This document shows positions 1 to 8,797 of a stretch of DNA of 57,619 nucleotides, piece by piece. How positions within the stretch are numbered: position 1 is the first letter of the stretch; each line of letters opens with the position of its first letter. The DNA is from Deinococcus radiopugnans ATCC 19172 (GTDB taxonomy: Bacteria > Deinococcota > Deinococci > Deinococcales > Deinococcaceae): the NCBI RefSeq assembly GCF_006335125.1, contig NZ_VDMO01000022.1:1-57619 (forward strand), read 5' to 3'. The translations under genes were made by a program, and so were the position numbers. Below the pieces are notes generated by a model. It worked only from the letters and a program-made list of their open reading frames with translations, was not told the DNA's origin and searched no databases.

Positions 1-343
1 GATCGGCGGGTTTTGGAGTCGTCACACACCCAAAACACCGCCGTTTATCCTGCCGATTCGCAACCTGTCACACGTTCAGGGATTTCCCGTCCAGCACAGC
101 CTCAACTCGAAGATGTCCGGTACAGAGCAGCTCTTGAAAAGAACTTTGTCAGAGTGAGCGGGAAGCCCATGCCCCGACGGCGCGTGGGTGCTATGCTGCT
201 CCCCAGTTCAGCCGGACCCCGGTCTGGCGAATGGGACCGCCCATCCGTCCCCATCTACACCGCGAATTGATTCCCGCGTGTGCCGCGCTTCCCCCTCTGC
301 GGGAAGGCGCTGGCTGGCACGACCGGGCAAAGGAGAGAGGCTT
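1..343. other. Non-coding region upstream of dnaB
   Basis: No convincing gene. It begins with a strong hairpin (4-43) that probably belongs to whatever lies upstream. A TATGCT hexamer at 192-197 could be a -10 element for dnaB, but no recognisable -35 lies 16-18 nt before it. Short reading frames here have no family resemblance. Confidence 0.5.
4..46. terminator. Long hairpin, possible terminator of an upstream gene
   Basis: Positions 4-16 pair with 30-43, giving 13 base pairs with one bulged A, around a 13-nt loop. Three T residues follow on the plus strand. The stem contains a run of four T:A pairs and can act in either direction. The gene it would serve lies outside the window. Confidence 0.45.
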
Positions 344-1689
<1,346 letters not shown>

Positions 1690-1690
<1 letters not shown>

Positions 1691-2361
1691 TGACCGGCGA
1701 CGGCGGGGCCAAGAACGCGGCGGCAGGCGGCCAGCGCAGGCGGCGGCGGCGGCGCACGCCCGGTAGCAGCACGCCGGGGCCAGGACAGGTCACCAACACG
1801 GTGGCGGTGCCGGTGCCCGCCGCGCCCAGCAAACGCGGGCAGAAACGGGTGGTGGAGGGACCGCGCATCGCGGTGGGCTGCATCGTACTGCGCGGCGAGG
1901 AGATCCTGCTGGTGCGCGAGCGGGGGCGCTGGTCCCTACCCAAGGGTGGCCTGGAAGGCGGCGAGCTGATTCAGGACGGCGCGCGCCGCGAGACCTTCGA
2001 GGAAACCGGTCTGGTGGTCGAACTGCGCGATCTGGCGTTTATCGTGGAGTTCAAGGCGCAGACCTGGGGCCACCACCTGCAGTTCTTCTACACCGGGCGC
2101 GAGGTCAGCGGCAAGCTGGAGCCGCGTGACCCGGACCGTGACGTGCAGGAGGCCCGCTTCGTGCCGATCCGGCACCTGCGCGAGTTCATCCGCTTCCGTC
2201 CGCGGCTGGTGGCGCTGGAAACCTGGCTGCGCGAACGCCGCCCGCGCCACTTCGTCTTTAACCTGGACAAGGAACCGGCCATGCTGCGCAAACGCCGCCG
2301 CGTGGGCGAGGGCGGCGTGAGCGTGGTCGATTCGGACCTGACCGACGAACCGGATTTGTAG
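1690..2361 (+). CDS. Nudix hydrolase
   Basis: Predicted pyrophosphohydrolase acting on a nucleoside diphosphate linked to another moiety; the substrate is not evident. The 223-residue protein carries the Nudix box at about residues 86-108 (G-x5-E-x7-RE-x2-EE-x-G-L), with the glutamates that bind the divalent metal. An N-terminal extension of about 55 residues is rich in Arg, Ala and Pro, with a six-arginine run, and is probably disordered and able to bind nucleic acid (inference). The C-terminal end is also basic. The start codon overlaps the dnaB stop, so expression is likely coupled to the helicase. Deinococcus species have many Nudix paralogues; MutT-like or (p)ppGpp/ApnA hydrolysis are possibilities that cannot be separated here. 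Confidence 0.9.
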
Positions 2362-2376
2362 CGGGAGGCCGCAAGG

Positions 2377-2420
2377 AATCACCCTGGGCGGACTGCTGTG
2401 TCCCCACCCAGGGTGATTTT
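2377..2420. terminator. Bidirectional terminator
   Basis: A perfect 12-bp stem (2377-2388 with 2407-2418) has an 18-nt loop and T residues after it on the plus strand. It lies between the convergent Nudix gene and the minus-strand gene ending at 2445. Confidence 0.75.
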
Positions 2421-2444
2421 CCGTCCTGCCCGCAATGGCCCGCC

Positions 2445-3203
2445 TCAGGCCACGTTGCCGCCGCGCGTCCCCGTGCGAACCGTGATCGGTCCGGTGGCCG
2501 AGAAGTTCTCCATCAGAAACAGACAGGCGTGGGCCGGGTCCTCAGCGTACAGCTGATTGCGCTGCCACACGGCGGCGCTCTCCTGCAGGCTGCGCGGGCC
2601 GACCACCGACATCTGGCCGAAGGAGGCGGCGGCAGTAGTAGATGCGCCGCCTGACAGGGAGGCCAGGGTCACGTCGCACTCGTCCTGCGCGCCGTCCATG
2701 TGAAACACCACCGAGATGAAATCGCAGCTGTACTGCTTGCGGTAGCGGTCACACAGCCCGGTGACCAGTGACCGCATCAGCTGATCGCTGTCCCGGCCCT
2801 CCTGCTGATAGGCGCGGATGGCAAATTCGTCGGCCTCGTAGTGCAGGGCCTGCAGGTCAAACTGGCAATCGATGATGCTCAGCAGCTTGCGGACCTCGTA
2901 CAGATAAGAGGCGTGAATGATGTTGGAGGCGATCATGACCTTGCTGTACAGCGACTCGGCGGGGCGCAGCAGACCGTCAAGCACGTGTTCGCCGGTCAGG
3001 GTGGCCAGGAACACGTAGTCGGGCAGTTCATGCTCGAAGAAGGCCTGCACCGCCCCCTGCGAGCGCAGATCAAGGTCCTCGGCGGTTCGGGTGACCAGAT
3101 TCCAGTAGCCCAATTCTTCCAGCTTTCGGCAGACCACGGCGCCGATCAGGCTGTCATGTCCCGCCACGTAGATTTTGGCATCCACCGGAATTCCCATTCG
3201 CAT
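2445..3203 (-). CDS. Degenerate GDP-L-fucose synthase paralogue, probably not catalytic
   Basis: The 252-residue protein aligns along its whole length with the true Fcl encoded at 7757-8713. Shared blocks include IYVAGH..L.G, DLR.QGA..AFFE, YVFLA, IHA...V.KLL, CD.YR.QY..DF and HACLFLM. The active-site positions are lost: the Ser108 equivalent is an aspartate, the Cys110 equivalent is a glutamine, and no YxxxK pair remains where Fcl has Y137 and K141. The last third is shortened and rich in Ser and Ala. The nucleotide-binding glycine pattern is only partly kept. ATG at 3203 is preferred because GAGGGTGGGG precedes it by six bases; a second ATG follows at 3197. There is no frameshift, so it looks like a maintained pseudoenzyme rather than a pseudogene. 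It lies downstream of the BTAD regulator on the same strand. Confidence 0.72.
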   Translation of the reverse strand: MRMGIPVDAKIYVAGHDSLIGAVVCRKLEELGYWNLVTRTAEDLDLRSQGAVQAFFEHELPDYVFLATLTGEHVLDGLLRPAESLYSKVMIASNIIHASYLYEVRKLLSIIDCQFDLQALHYEADEFAIRAYQQEGRDSDQLMRSLVTGLCDRYRKQYSCDFISVVFHMDGAQDECDVTLASLSGGASTTAAASFGQMSVVGPRSLQESAAVWQRNQLYAEDPAHACLFLMENFSATGPITVRTGTRGGNVA

Positions 3204-3521
3204 CGTTCGCCCCACCCTCTGACCCGCATGTCTCCGTCCCTGGCACGTCGCCAGAACGGTTGGTCCTAGCGGCAGCCCATCCCGAATGGATGACCCACCC
3301 ACCGGGCCCACCAGCGACGCTCCGGTCCTCACGCTGGGCGCAGACCTCGCGGCGCCGAAGCCCTCACGGTGACGGCAGTGTTCATGAAGCGGCGTTACTA
3401 CGGCGTTAATTGTGCAGGGGTACGGCGGGCCGGGACCGCAGCTTGCCGACAGGCCTTCACTGCGGGAACCGGCGTGACCCAGGAGGCAGGTGAGGCAGCC
3501 TGCGCGGAGGCCGTGACCAGA
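3204..3521. other. Intergenic region, no gene seen
   Basis: Between two minus-strand genes. The only support for function is the ribosome-binding-like GAGGGTGGGG at about 3209-3219 serving the gene at 3203. I found no clear -35/-10 pair or terminator. Confidence 0.5.
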
Positions 3522-6269
3522 TCAGCGCTGCACGGTCAAGGGCAGCACGGCGGCAGGCCGGTCCTCCTGCGGGCCGGCAACCCCCACACGCTCCGGGGCC
3601 GCCGCCAGGGGCAGCAGCGGCTGACCGTTGAGGCTCAGCTCGCCCACGGTCAGGGCCAGGTCCAGGGCGCGGGCGTGCAGTTCCAGCCGTTCGGCCGCCT
3701 GGCCCGCCATGTTGAAGACCAGCTCATGCTGCATCCAGGTGCCCAACGCTACGTCGCTGTGAACGACCTGGCGCTGGCCCTCCTCGGTGTAGTCGGGCGT
3801 AGGTTCGGGGGTCAGCACCCGCGCGCCGTCCGCGCCCGGCACGGCAAAGCGCAGCGGAAAGGCCACCTGACTCGGCCCCAGTTCGTGGCCGCCGTGGAAA
3901 ACGTCCAGCCGCCACACCACCCTCAGGGTCAGAACCGGGACGTCGCGCAGCCCGGCGGGCACCGGCACCTGCACCCGCAGGGTGTGCGGATGCCCGTAGC
4001 GGCCCTGACTCAGGACGCTGAGCCAGCCGCCCGGCTCCCAGGCCAGCCGGTAACCCTGCCATGTCACGGCGGCGCTGGCCGCGGCGTGCGTCCGCCGCGG
4101 TTCAGTCACACCCTGAACCGGGCGCGCGGGAAGGGCCGGGGCCGACAGCACCTGGGCCGCCATCGGTCCCAGCAACGGCTCGGCCCTGGGTCCGCCGGTC
4201 CTGGACAGGGACCGCAGCAACGGACTGCCCGGCCCCAGGCGGGCGCGGTAGGCTTTGCGCAGACGCTCGGCGTCCTGATCGGCCCCGGCCCGTTCGGCGT
4301 AATACAGGGCCAGACCCGGCTGGCTGGCTTCCAGCTGCGCGGCCAGATGACGCCGCAGCGCCTGCCGCTCTGCCTGAGGCAGCAGGCCCGCCAGCGCAAT
4401 TCGCAGCCCCTCGGAACGGAAGCGGTAGCACGGCTCGCTGCGGGTCACGTCCCCCAGCGAGCCGAAAGCGGGCCAGCCCAGGGCACTGGGCGCTTCGGTC
4501 TCGATCAGGGCGCGGCGGTCCAGCGCCTCGCGCAGCAGCGCCGCCGCCGGCAGGCCCGAGCGCGCCGCGTCGGGCAGCGACTCGGCCAGCGTGAAACTGA
4601 AATCACCCTGAATCACGCTCAGGTGGCTCAGGGCCTCGCGCAGCGGCGCGGGCCAGCCGTCGATCTCACCCAGGTAGGTGTCGCGCATGCAGCTGGGCAG
4701 GCGGCCCATGGGCAGCGCCCCGCCCGCCAACATGCCAGCGCCGCGCGCTGCGGCTGCGAGGGCAAAGCCGGCCTGTGGCAGGCCCTCTTCTTCCAGCAGG
4801 GCCAGCAGGTGCAGCGGATTGCCGCCGCTGCGCTGCAGGATCACGGCGGCCCGCGCGTACAGGTCCGCGCCGGAAGCAGCAGGGTCAAGGTCCAGTCCGC
4901 CGCGTGCCCCCAGCGCCTGGACCACGCTGCTCAGGGACAGCGGGGTGACTTCCAGCACCAGACTCTGCGCCTCTCCAAAACGGCGCAGCAGGGCGCGGCA
5001 CAGCGGCGCCTGGGCCGGCGGCGTGCGGCTGAGCATGATCAGGGCGCGGGGATGGGCCGCCGGAACATTCAGCAGGAATTCAAGCAGCGAGGCCAGTTCG
5101 ACCGGCGCCGTGTGGGCATGATCGAGGACGATGGCCAGCGGTTGCGGCAGGGTGGCCAGCACCGTCGCCACCTTGACCAGATCCTCTTCCAGGCTGCCGG
5201 GGCGCAGCAGCACGTCCTGCAGGGTCCGGACCGCATCGGTCTGCGCGCCGGAGGGCTGGGCCGGGGGGGACTGGGTGGAGAGGGAAGGCGCCTCGAAGGC
5301 TGCGGCGTCAGGCGCCGGTGGGGGGGCCAGAAAGGGGTGGGCCAGCAGCGACTGGGCCAGCGTCGCCACCACCAGGCGGCCTGCGCGGCTGGTGCTGACC
5401 CGCAACGCCAGCCAATCTTCCGCGGCCAGCGCCCGGTCCGCCTCGTAGGATTTGCCGCTGCCGGTGGGGCCATGCAGCACCACCACCTGCGGTCCCTGAG
5501 CGGCGCGCTGCAGGCTGCGGCGCAGACTCTGCTCGCGAACCGGGGCGCTGAAATGCAGTGCCCCGGCCTCCCCCACGGTGGCGGGGGGAGCCAGGGCCGT
5601 GTCCGCCTCATGGCCGGGCTCGGCGGGCCGGGACTCCGGACGGGCGCCCTGATCCGCCGTTCCCCGCGCACCGACAGGAGCGGGCGCCGTCAGGAAGGCC
5701 GACTCCGGCTCCCGGCCCTCCAGCGCGAACTCACCGGGATGCACGAAGCCCAGCGCCTCGGCGCGCGCGGCAATGGCGCGGGTGGCCCAGCCCTTGCCGC
5801 CGCGCTCGAACTGCCGGTAGGCCCGGCCCAGCACCTCCTCGACATGCTCGGTCAGCACCCAGCGCTGGTGGTCGATCCATTCCTGAAAGGCCGGGCTGCC
5901 CAGGTCCTCCAGGCCGCTGAGCGGCACCCCGCGCAGGGTGGACAGCCACTGCGCCAGCCCCGCCTGGTCCAGCTCGGTGCCCAGCTGCGACAGCCAGCTG
6001 TTCAGATCGGTGTCGACGTTTTCCAGGTACAGCAGCTGGCGGCTCAGCGGAAACAGGTTCAGCCCGGCGGAGCGGATACGGGCCAGCTCAACGCGCAGGT
6101 TCTTGCGGGCCTCGGGGGTGTTCCACAGCAGATCGGCCAGCCGTTCACGGTGCTGGGGCAACTTCTCGATGGTCAGGTACGTGATCAGCGCCACTGCCTT
6201 GGCCGACAACGGCACCGGGCGACCGTTGTAGGTGACGTGGGCATGTCCCAGCAGATGTACGGTGAGCAT
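3522..6269 (-). CDS. BTAD-type transcriptional regulator with AAA ATPase domain
   Basis: 915-residue regulator of the SARP/AfsR architecture. Residues about 1-90 form an OmpR-like winged helix (start MLTVHLLG; then HRERLADLLWN and ARKNLRVELARIR, typical of BTAD regulators). A helical activation domain follows to about 180, then a low-complexity linker. An AAA/STAND-like ATPase begins near 250, with Walker A GPTGSGKS (lysine 273) and a Walker B-like LAIVLDHAH. Helical repeats come next. The last 210 or so residues look beta-rich (W, V, L alternation) and I do not recognise them. ATG at 6269 has CGGAG eight bases upstream. It is divergent from gmd-fcl across 441 bp, so regulation of GDP-sugar synthesis is plausible but inferred. 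A signal-responsive ATPase switch is the usual mechanism in this family. Confidence 0.82.
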   Translation of the reverse strand: MLTVHLLGHAHVTYNGRPVPLSAKAVALITYLTIEKLPQHRERLADLLWNTPEARKNLRVELARIRSAGLNLFPLSRQLLYLENVDTDLNSWLSQLGTELDQAGLAQWLSTLRGVPLSGLEDLGSPAFQEWIDHQRWVLTEHVEEVLGRAYRQFERGGKGWATRAIAARAEALGFVHPGEFALEGREPESAFLTAPAPVGARGTADQGARPESRPAEPGHEADTALAPPATVGEAGALHFSAPVREQSLRRSLQRAAQGPQVVVLHGPTGSGKSYEADRALAAEDWLALRVSTSRAGRLVVATLAQSLLAHPFLAPPPAPDAAAFEAPSLSTQSPPAQPSGAQTDAVRTLQDVLLRPGSLEEDLVKVATVLATLPQPLAIVLDHAHTAPVELASLLEFLLNVPAAHPRALIMLSRTPPAQAPLCRALLRRFGEAQSLVLEVTPLSLSSVVQALGARGGLDLDPAASGADLYARAAVILQRSGGNPLHLLALLEEEGLPQAGFALAAAARGAGMLAGGALPMGRLPSCMRDTYLGEIDGWPAPLREALSHLSVIQGDFSFTLAESLPDAARSGLPAAALLREALDRRALIETEAPSALGWPAFGSLGDVTRSEPCYRFRSEGLRIALAGLLPQAERQALRRHLAAQLEASQPGLALYYAERAGADQDAERLRKAYRARLGPGSPLLRSLSRTGGPRAEPLLGPMAAQVLSAPALPARPVQGVTEPRRTHAAASAAVTWQGYRLAWEPGGWLSVLSQGRYGHPHTLRVQVPVPAGLRDVPVLTLRVVWRLDVFHGGHELGPSQVAFPLRFAVPGADGARVLTPEPTPDYTEEGQRQVVHSDVALGTWMQHELVFNMAGQAAERLELHARALDLALTVGELSLNGQPLLPLAAAPERVGVAGPQEDRPAAVLPLTVQR

Positions 6270-6710
6270 GGCTAAACTCCGTGCGAGGTGATGGGCAGGG
6301 GCCGATCATCGCCGTGGAACAGCCCGGCGAATGGGGGCTGTGCCGGGGGACAGGGGCAAAGGCGGGGCAACATGGCTGTCTTCATTTCCTGCTCGCAGGG
6401 TCCCAGTCTGCGACCCAGCATAGCCTGGGATTCTTGAGTCTCGTTAATTATCTCTCATTTGCCATCAGCTTGAGGTCAGATTCTGGCCGATTCGGCCCGG
6501 TGACGTGCTTTTCTGGTGAAAAAGGAGCGCTCGCGCCGGAATTTATGTTAATCCTGGGGTTCTGGCAGGGAACTTACAGACCCTGTTTACGGTTCTGAAA
6601 CGCAGGCTTGGCAACACTCCGGCACATATGGGGCCAGCGCGCCCGCTACAGTGGCCCGGTAGAGTGGATGGGCAGCCGGCAGCAGTCGGGCGCGGCACGA
6701 AGGAAGACTT
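6270..6710. other. Divergent intergenic regulatory region
   Basis: 441 bp between the BTAD regulator (minus) and gmd (plus). It contains AT-rich patches at about 6430-6470 and 6540-6555 that are unusual for this GC-rich sequence and are the likeliest promoter or operator sites. A TACAGT at 6647-6652 may be the gmd -10. An open frame at 6281-6598 looks like a chance frame. Confidence 0.5.
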
Positions 6711-7757
6711 ATGAAAAAAGCACTGATCACAGGCATCACCGGACAGGACGGCAGTTATCTCAGCGAACTGCTGCTGGACAAAGGCTACGAGGTTCACGGC
6801 GTGATTCGCCGGGCCAGCACCTTCAACACCGAGCGCATCGATCACCTGTACCACGATCCGCACGACCCCGACGCCCGGCTGTTCCTGCATTACGGTGACC
6901 TCGCCGACGCCTCGGGCATTCGCGCCCTGCTGGAAAAGGTGCAGCCCGACGAGGTCTACAACCTGGGCGCGCAGTCGCACGTCAAGGTCAGCTATGACCA
7001 GGCCGAGTACACCGCCGACGTGACCGGGCTGGGTACGCTGAGACTGCTGGAAGCCATTCGCGACGTGGGTGGACGCACCGGCAACCCCATGCGCTTTTAC
7101 CAGGCGTCCAGCAGCGAGATGTTCGGCGCGGCCCCGCCCCCGCAGGGCTTGCACACCCCGTTCCATCCGCGCAGCCCCTACGCGGTGGCCAAGGTCTACG
7201 CGTACTGGCAGACCGTCAACCACCGCGAGGCGTATGACCTGTACGCCTGCAACGGCATCCTGTTCAACCACGAGAGCCCCCGGCGCGGCGAGACTTTCGT
7301 GACCCGCAAGATCACCCGCGCGGTGGGCCGCATCAAGATGGGCCTGCAGAAGAAGCTGTACCTGGGCAACCTGGACGCCAAGCGCGACTGGGGCCACGCC
7401 CGCGACTACGTGGAAGCCATGTGGATGATGCTGCAGCAGGACGCCCCGCGCGACTACTGCATCGCCACCGGCGAGGCCTACAGCGTGCGCGAATTTGCCG
7501 AGCGGGCCTTCGCGCTGGCCGGGCTGAACCACGAGGACTACGTGGAGATCGACCCCCGCTACTTCCGCCCCGCCGAGGTCGATTACCTGCTGGGCGACGC
7601 CGCCGAGACCCGCGAGAAGCTGGGCTGGACCCCCAAAACCACCTTCGAGGAATTGGTCCGCGAGATGGTGGAGCACGACCTGGAACTGGCCCGCCAGGAG
7701 CGCACCCTGCGCGAGGCGGGCCACACGGTGGCGCTGAAGGGAGCCGGGGCGTTCTGA
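6711..7757 (+). CDS. gmd: GDP-mannose 4,6-dehydratase
   Basis: Converts GDP-D-mannose to GDP-4-keto-6-deoxy-D-mannose, the first step to GDP-L-fucose and related deoxysugars. The 348-residue extended SDR has the NADP-binding [10 protein letters not shown] near the N-terminus, followed by [15 protein letters not shown], which is diagnostic for Gmd. The catalytic S-x-E lies in SSSEMFG and the Tyr/Lys pair in [10 protein letters not shown]. Length is as expected. The ATG is preceded by AAGGAAG. Its TGA overlaps the ATG of fcl, so the two enzymes form a coupled operon. Product use is probably surface polysaccharide or glycoprotein, but no glycosyltransferases are in the window. Confidence 0.96.
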   Translation: MKKALITGITGQDGSYLSELLLDKGYEVHGVIRRASTFNTERIDHLYHDPHDPDARLFLHYGDLADASGIRALLEKVQPDEVYNLGAQSHVKVSYDQAEYTADVTGLGTLRLLEAIRDVGGRTGNPMRFYQASSSEMFGAAPPPQGLHTPFHPRSPYAVAKVYAYWQTVNHREAYDLYACNGILFNHESPRRGETFVTRKITRAVGRIKMGLQKKLYLGNLDAKRDWGHARDYVEAMWMMLQQDAPRDYCIATGEAYSVREFAERAFALAGLNHEDYVEIDPRYFRPAEVDYLLGDAAETREKLGWTPKTTFEELVREMVEHDLELARQERTLREAGHTVALKGAGAF

Positions 7758-8713
7758 TGCGCCTCACAGACCGCATCTACGTGGCCGGGCACGGCGGCCT
7801 GGTCGGCAGCGCGCTGCTCCGGCGCCTGAAAGCCGACGGCTACAGCAACGTCTTGACCTGCAGCAGCCGCGAGCTGGACCTGCGCGATCAGGGGGCGGCC
7901 CTGGCTTTTTTTGAGACTGAGCGCCCGCAGTACGTGTTCCTGGCGGCGGCCAAGGTGGGCGGCATCCACGCCAACAGCACCCGCCCCGCCGAGTTCCTCT
8001 ACGACAACCTGATGATCGCCGCCAACGTGATCCACGCGGCCCACGTGACCGGCGTAGAGAAGCTGCTAAACCTGGGCTCCACCTGCATCTACCCGCGCGA
8101 CGCGGCCCAGCCGCTGCGCGAGGACGCCCTGTTGACCGGGCCGCTGGAAGACACCAACCGCGCCTACGCGGTGGCGAAAATCGCCGCCATTGAGCTGTGC
8201 GACCAGTACCGCGCGCAGTACGGCGACGATTTCGTCTCGGCCATGCCCACCAACCTGTACGGGCCGGGGGACAATTTCGACCTGATGGGCAGCCACGTGT
8301 TGCCCGCGCTGATCCGCAAGATGGTGGACGCCCGCGAGGCCGGCGCGCCCACCGTCAGCGTGTGGGGCAGCGGCACACCTCTGCGCGAATTCCTGCACGT
8401 CGATGATCTGGCCGACGCCTGCCTCTTCCTGATGAAGAATGTTTCCGAGCCGGGACCGATCAACGTGGGCACCGGCCAGGACCTGAGCATCCGCGAGGTG
8501 GCCGAGCAGATTCGCGCCGTGGTGGGCTACACAGGCGAACTGGCCTTCGACGCCAGCAAGCCCGACGGCACGCCGCGCAAGATCACGGACGTCAGCCGCA
8601 TCCACGCGCTGGGCTGGCACCACCGCATCGCCCTGGACGAGGGCCTGCGCAGCACCGTGGAGTGGTATCTGGCCCACCGCGGTCAGGTGCGCGGCGAGGC
8701 CGTGGCCGGGTAG
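7757..8713 (+). CDS. fcl: GDP-L-fucose synthase
   Basis: NADPH-dependent epimerase/reductase that makes GDP-L-fucose from the Gmd product. The 318-residue protein has the Rossmann motif GHGGLVG at 11-17 and the catalytic set S108 and C110 (GSTCIYP), Y137 and K141 (YAVAK). NLYGPGDNFD is also typical of the family (wcaG/fcl). The start ATG overlaps the gmd stop (ATGA); the in-frame extension upstream lies inside gmd. A strong terminator follows. A degraded paralogue lies at 2445-3203 on the other strand. Confidence 0.95.
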   Translation: MRLTDRIYVAGHGGLVGSALLRRLKADGYSNVLTCSSRELDLRDQGAALAFFETERPQYVFLAAAKVGGIHANSTRPAEFLYDNLMIAANVIHAAHVTGVEKLLNLGSTCIYPRDAAQPLREDALLTGPLEDTNRAYAVAKIAAIELCDQYRAQYGDDFVSAMPTNLYGPGDNFDLMGSHVLPALIRKMVDAREAGAPTVSVWGSGTPLREFLHVDDLADACLFLMKNVSEPGPINVGTGQDLSIREVAEQIRAVVGYTGELAFDASKPDGTPRKITDVSRIHALGWHHRIALDEGLRSTVEWYLAHRGQVRGEAVAG

Positions 8714-8740
8714 AACTGGCCCGCCACGCAGCGCGAAGAA

Positions 8741-8776
8741 CAGTGGTCCGTCTTCCCAATGGGAAGGCGGACCACT
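8741..8776. terminator. Bidirectional terminator after fcl
   Basis: 8741-8757 pairs with 8761-8776 as a long, near-perfect hairpin (about 16 bp) with a three-base loop. It separates fcl from the convergent gene ending at 8798. T-runs are weak on both sides. Confidence 0.7.
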
Positions 8777-8797
8777 GCCTTGCCGGCAGTCCAGGGT

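Noticed and set aside
13..270. 85-codon frame at the left edge
   Set aside because: Overlaps the hairpin and the dnaB upstream region; no start signal or similarity.
3369..6275. Long plus-strand open frame of 968 codons opposite the BTAD gene
   Set aside because: It is the antisense shadow of a gene with clear winged-helix and Walker motifs; its composition is Gln/Arg/Gly-rich, with no family features.
6281..6598. 105-codon frame between the BTAD gene and gmd
   Set aside because: No ribosome site or family resemblance; lies in the AT-patchy divergent promoter region.
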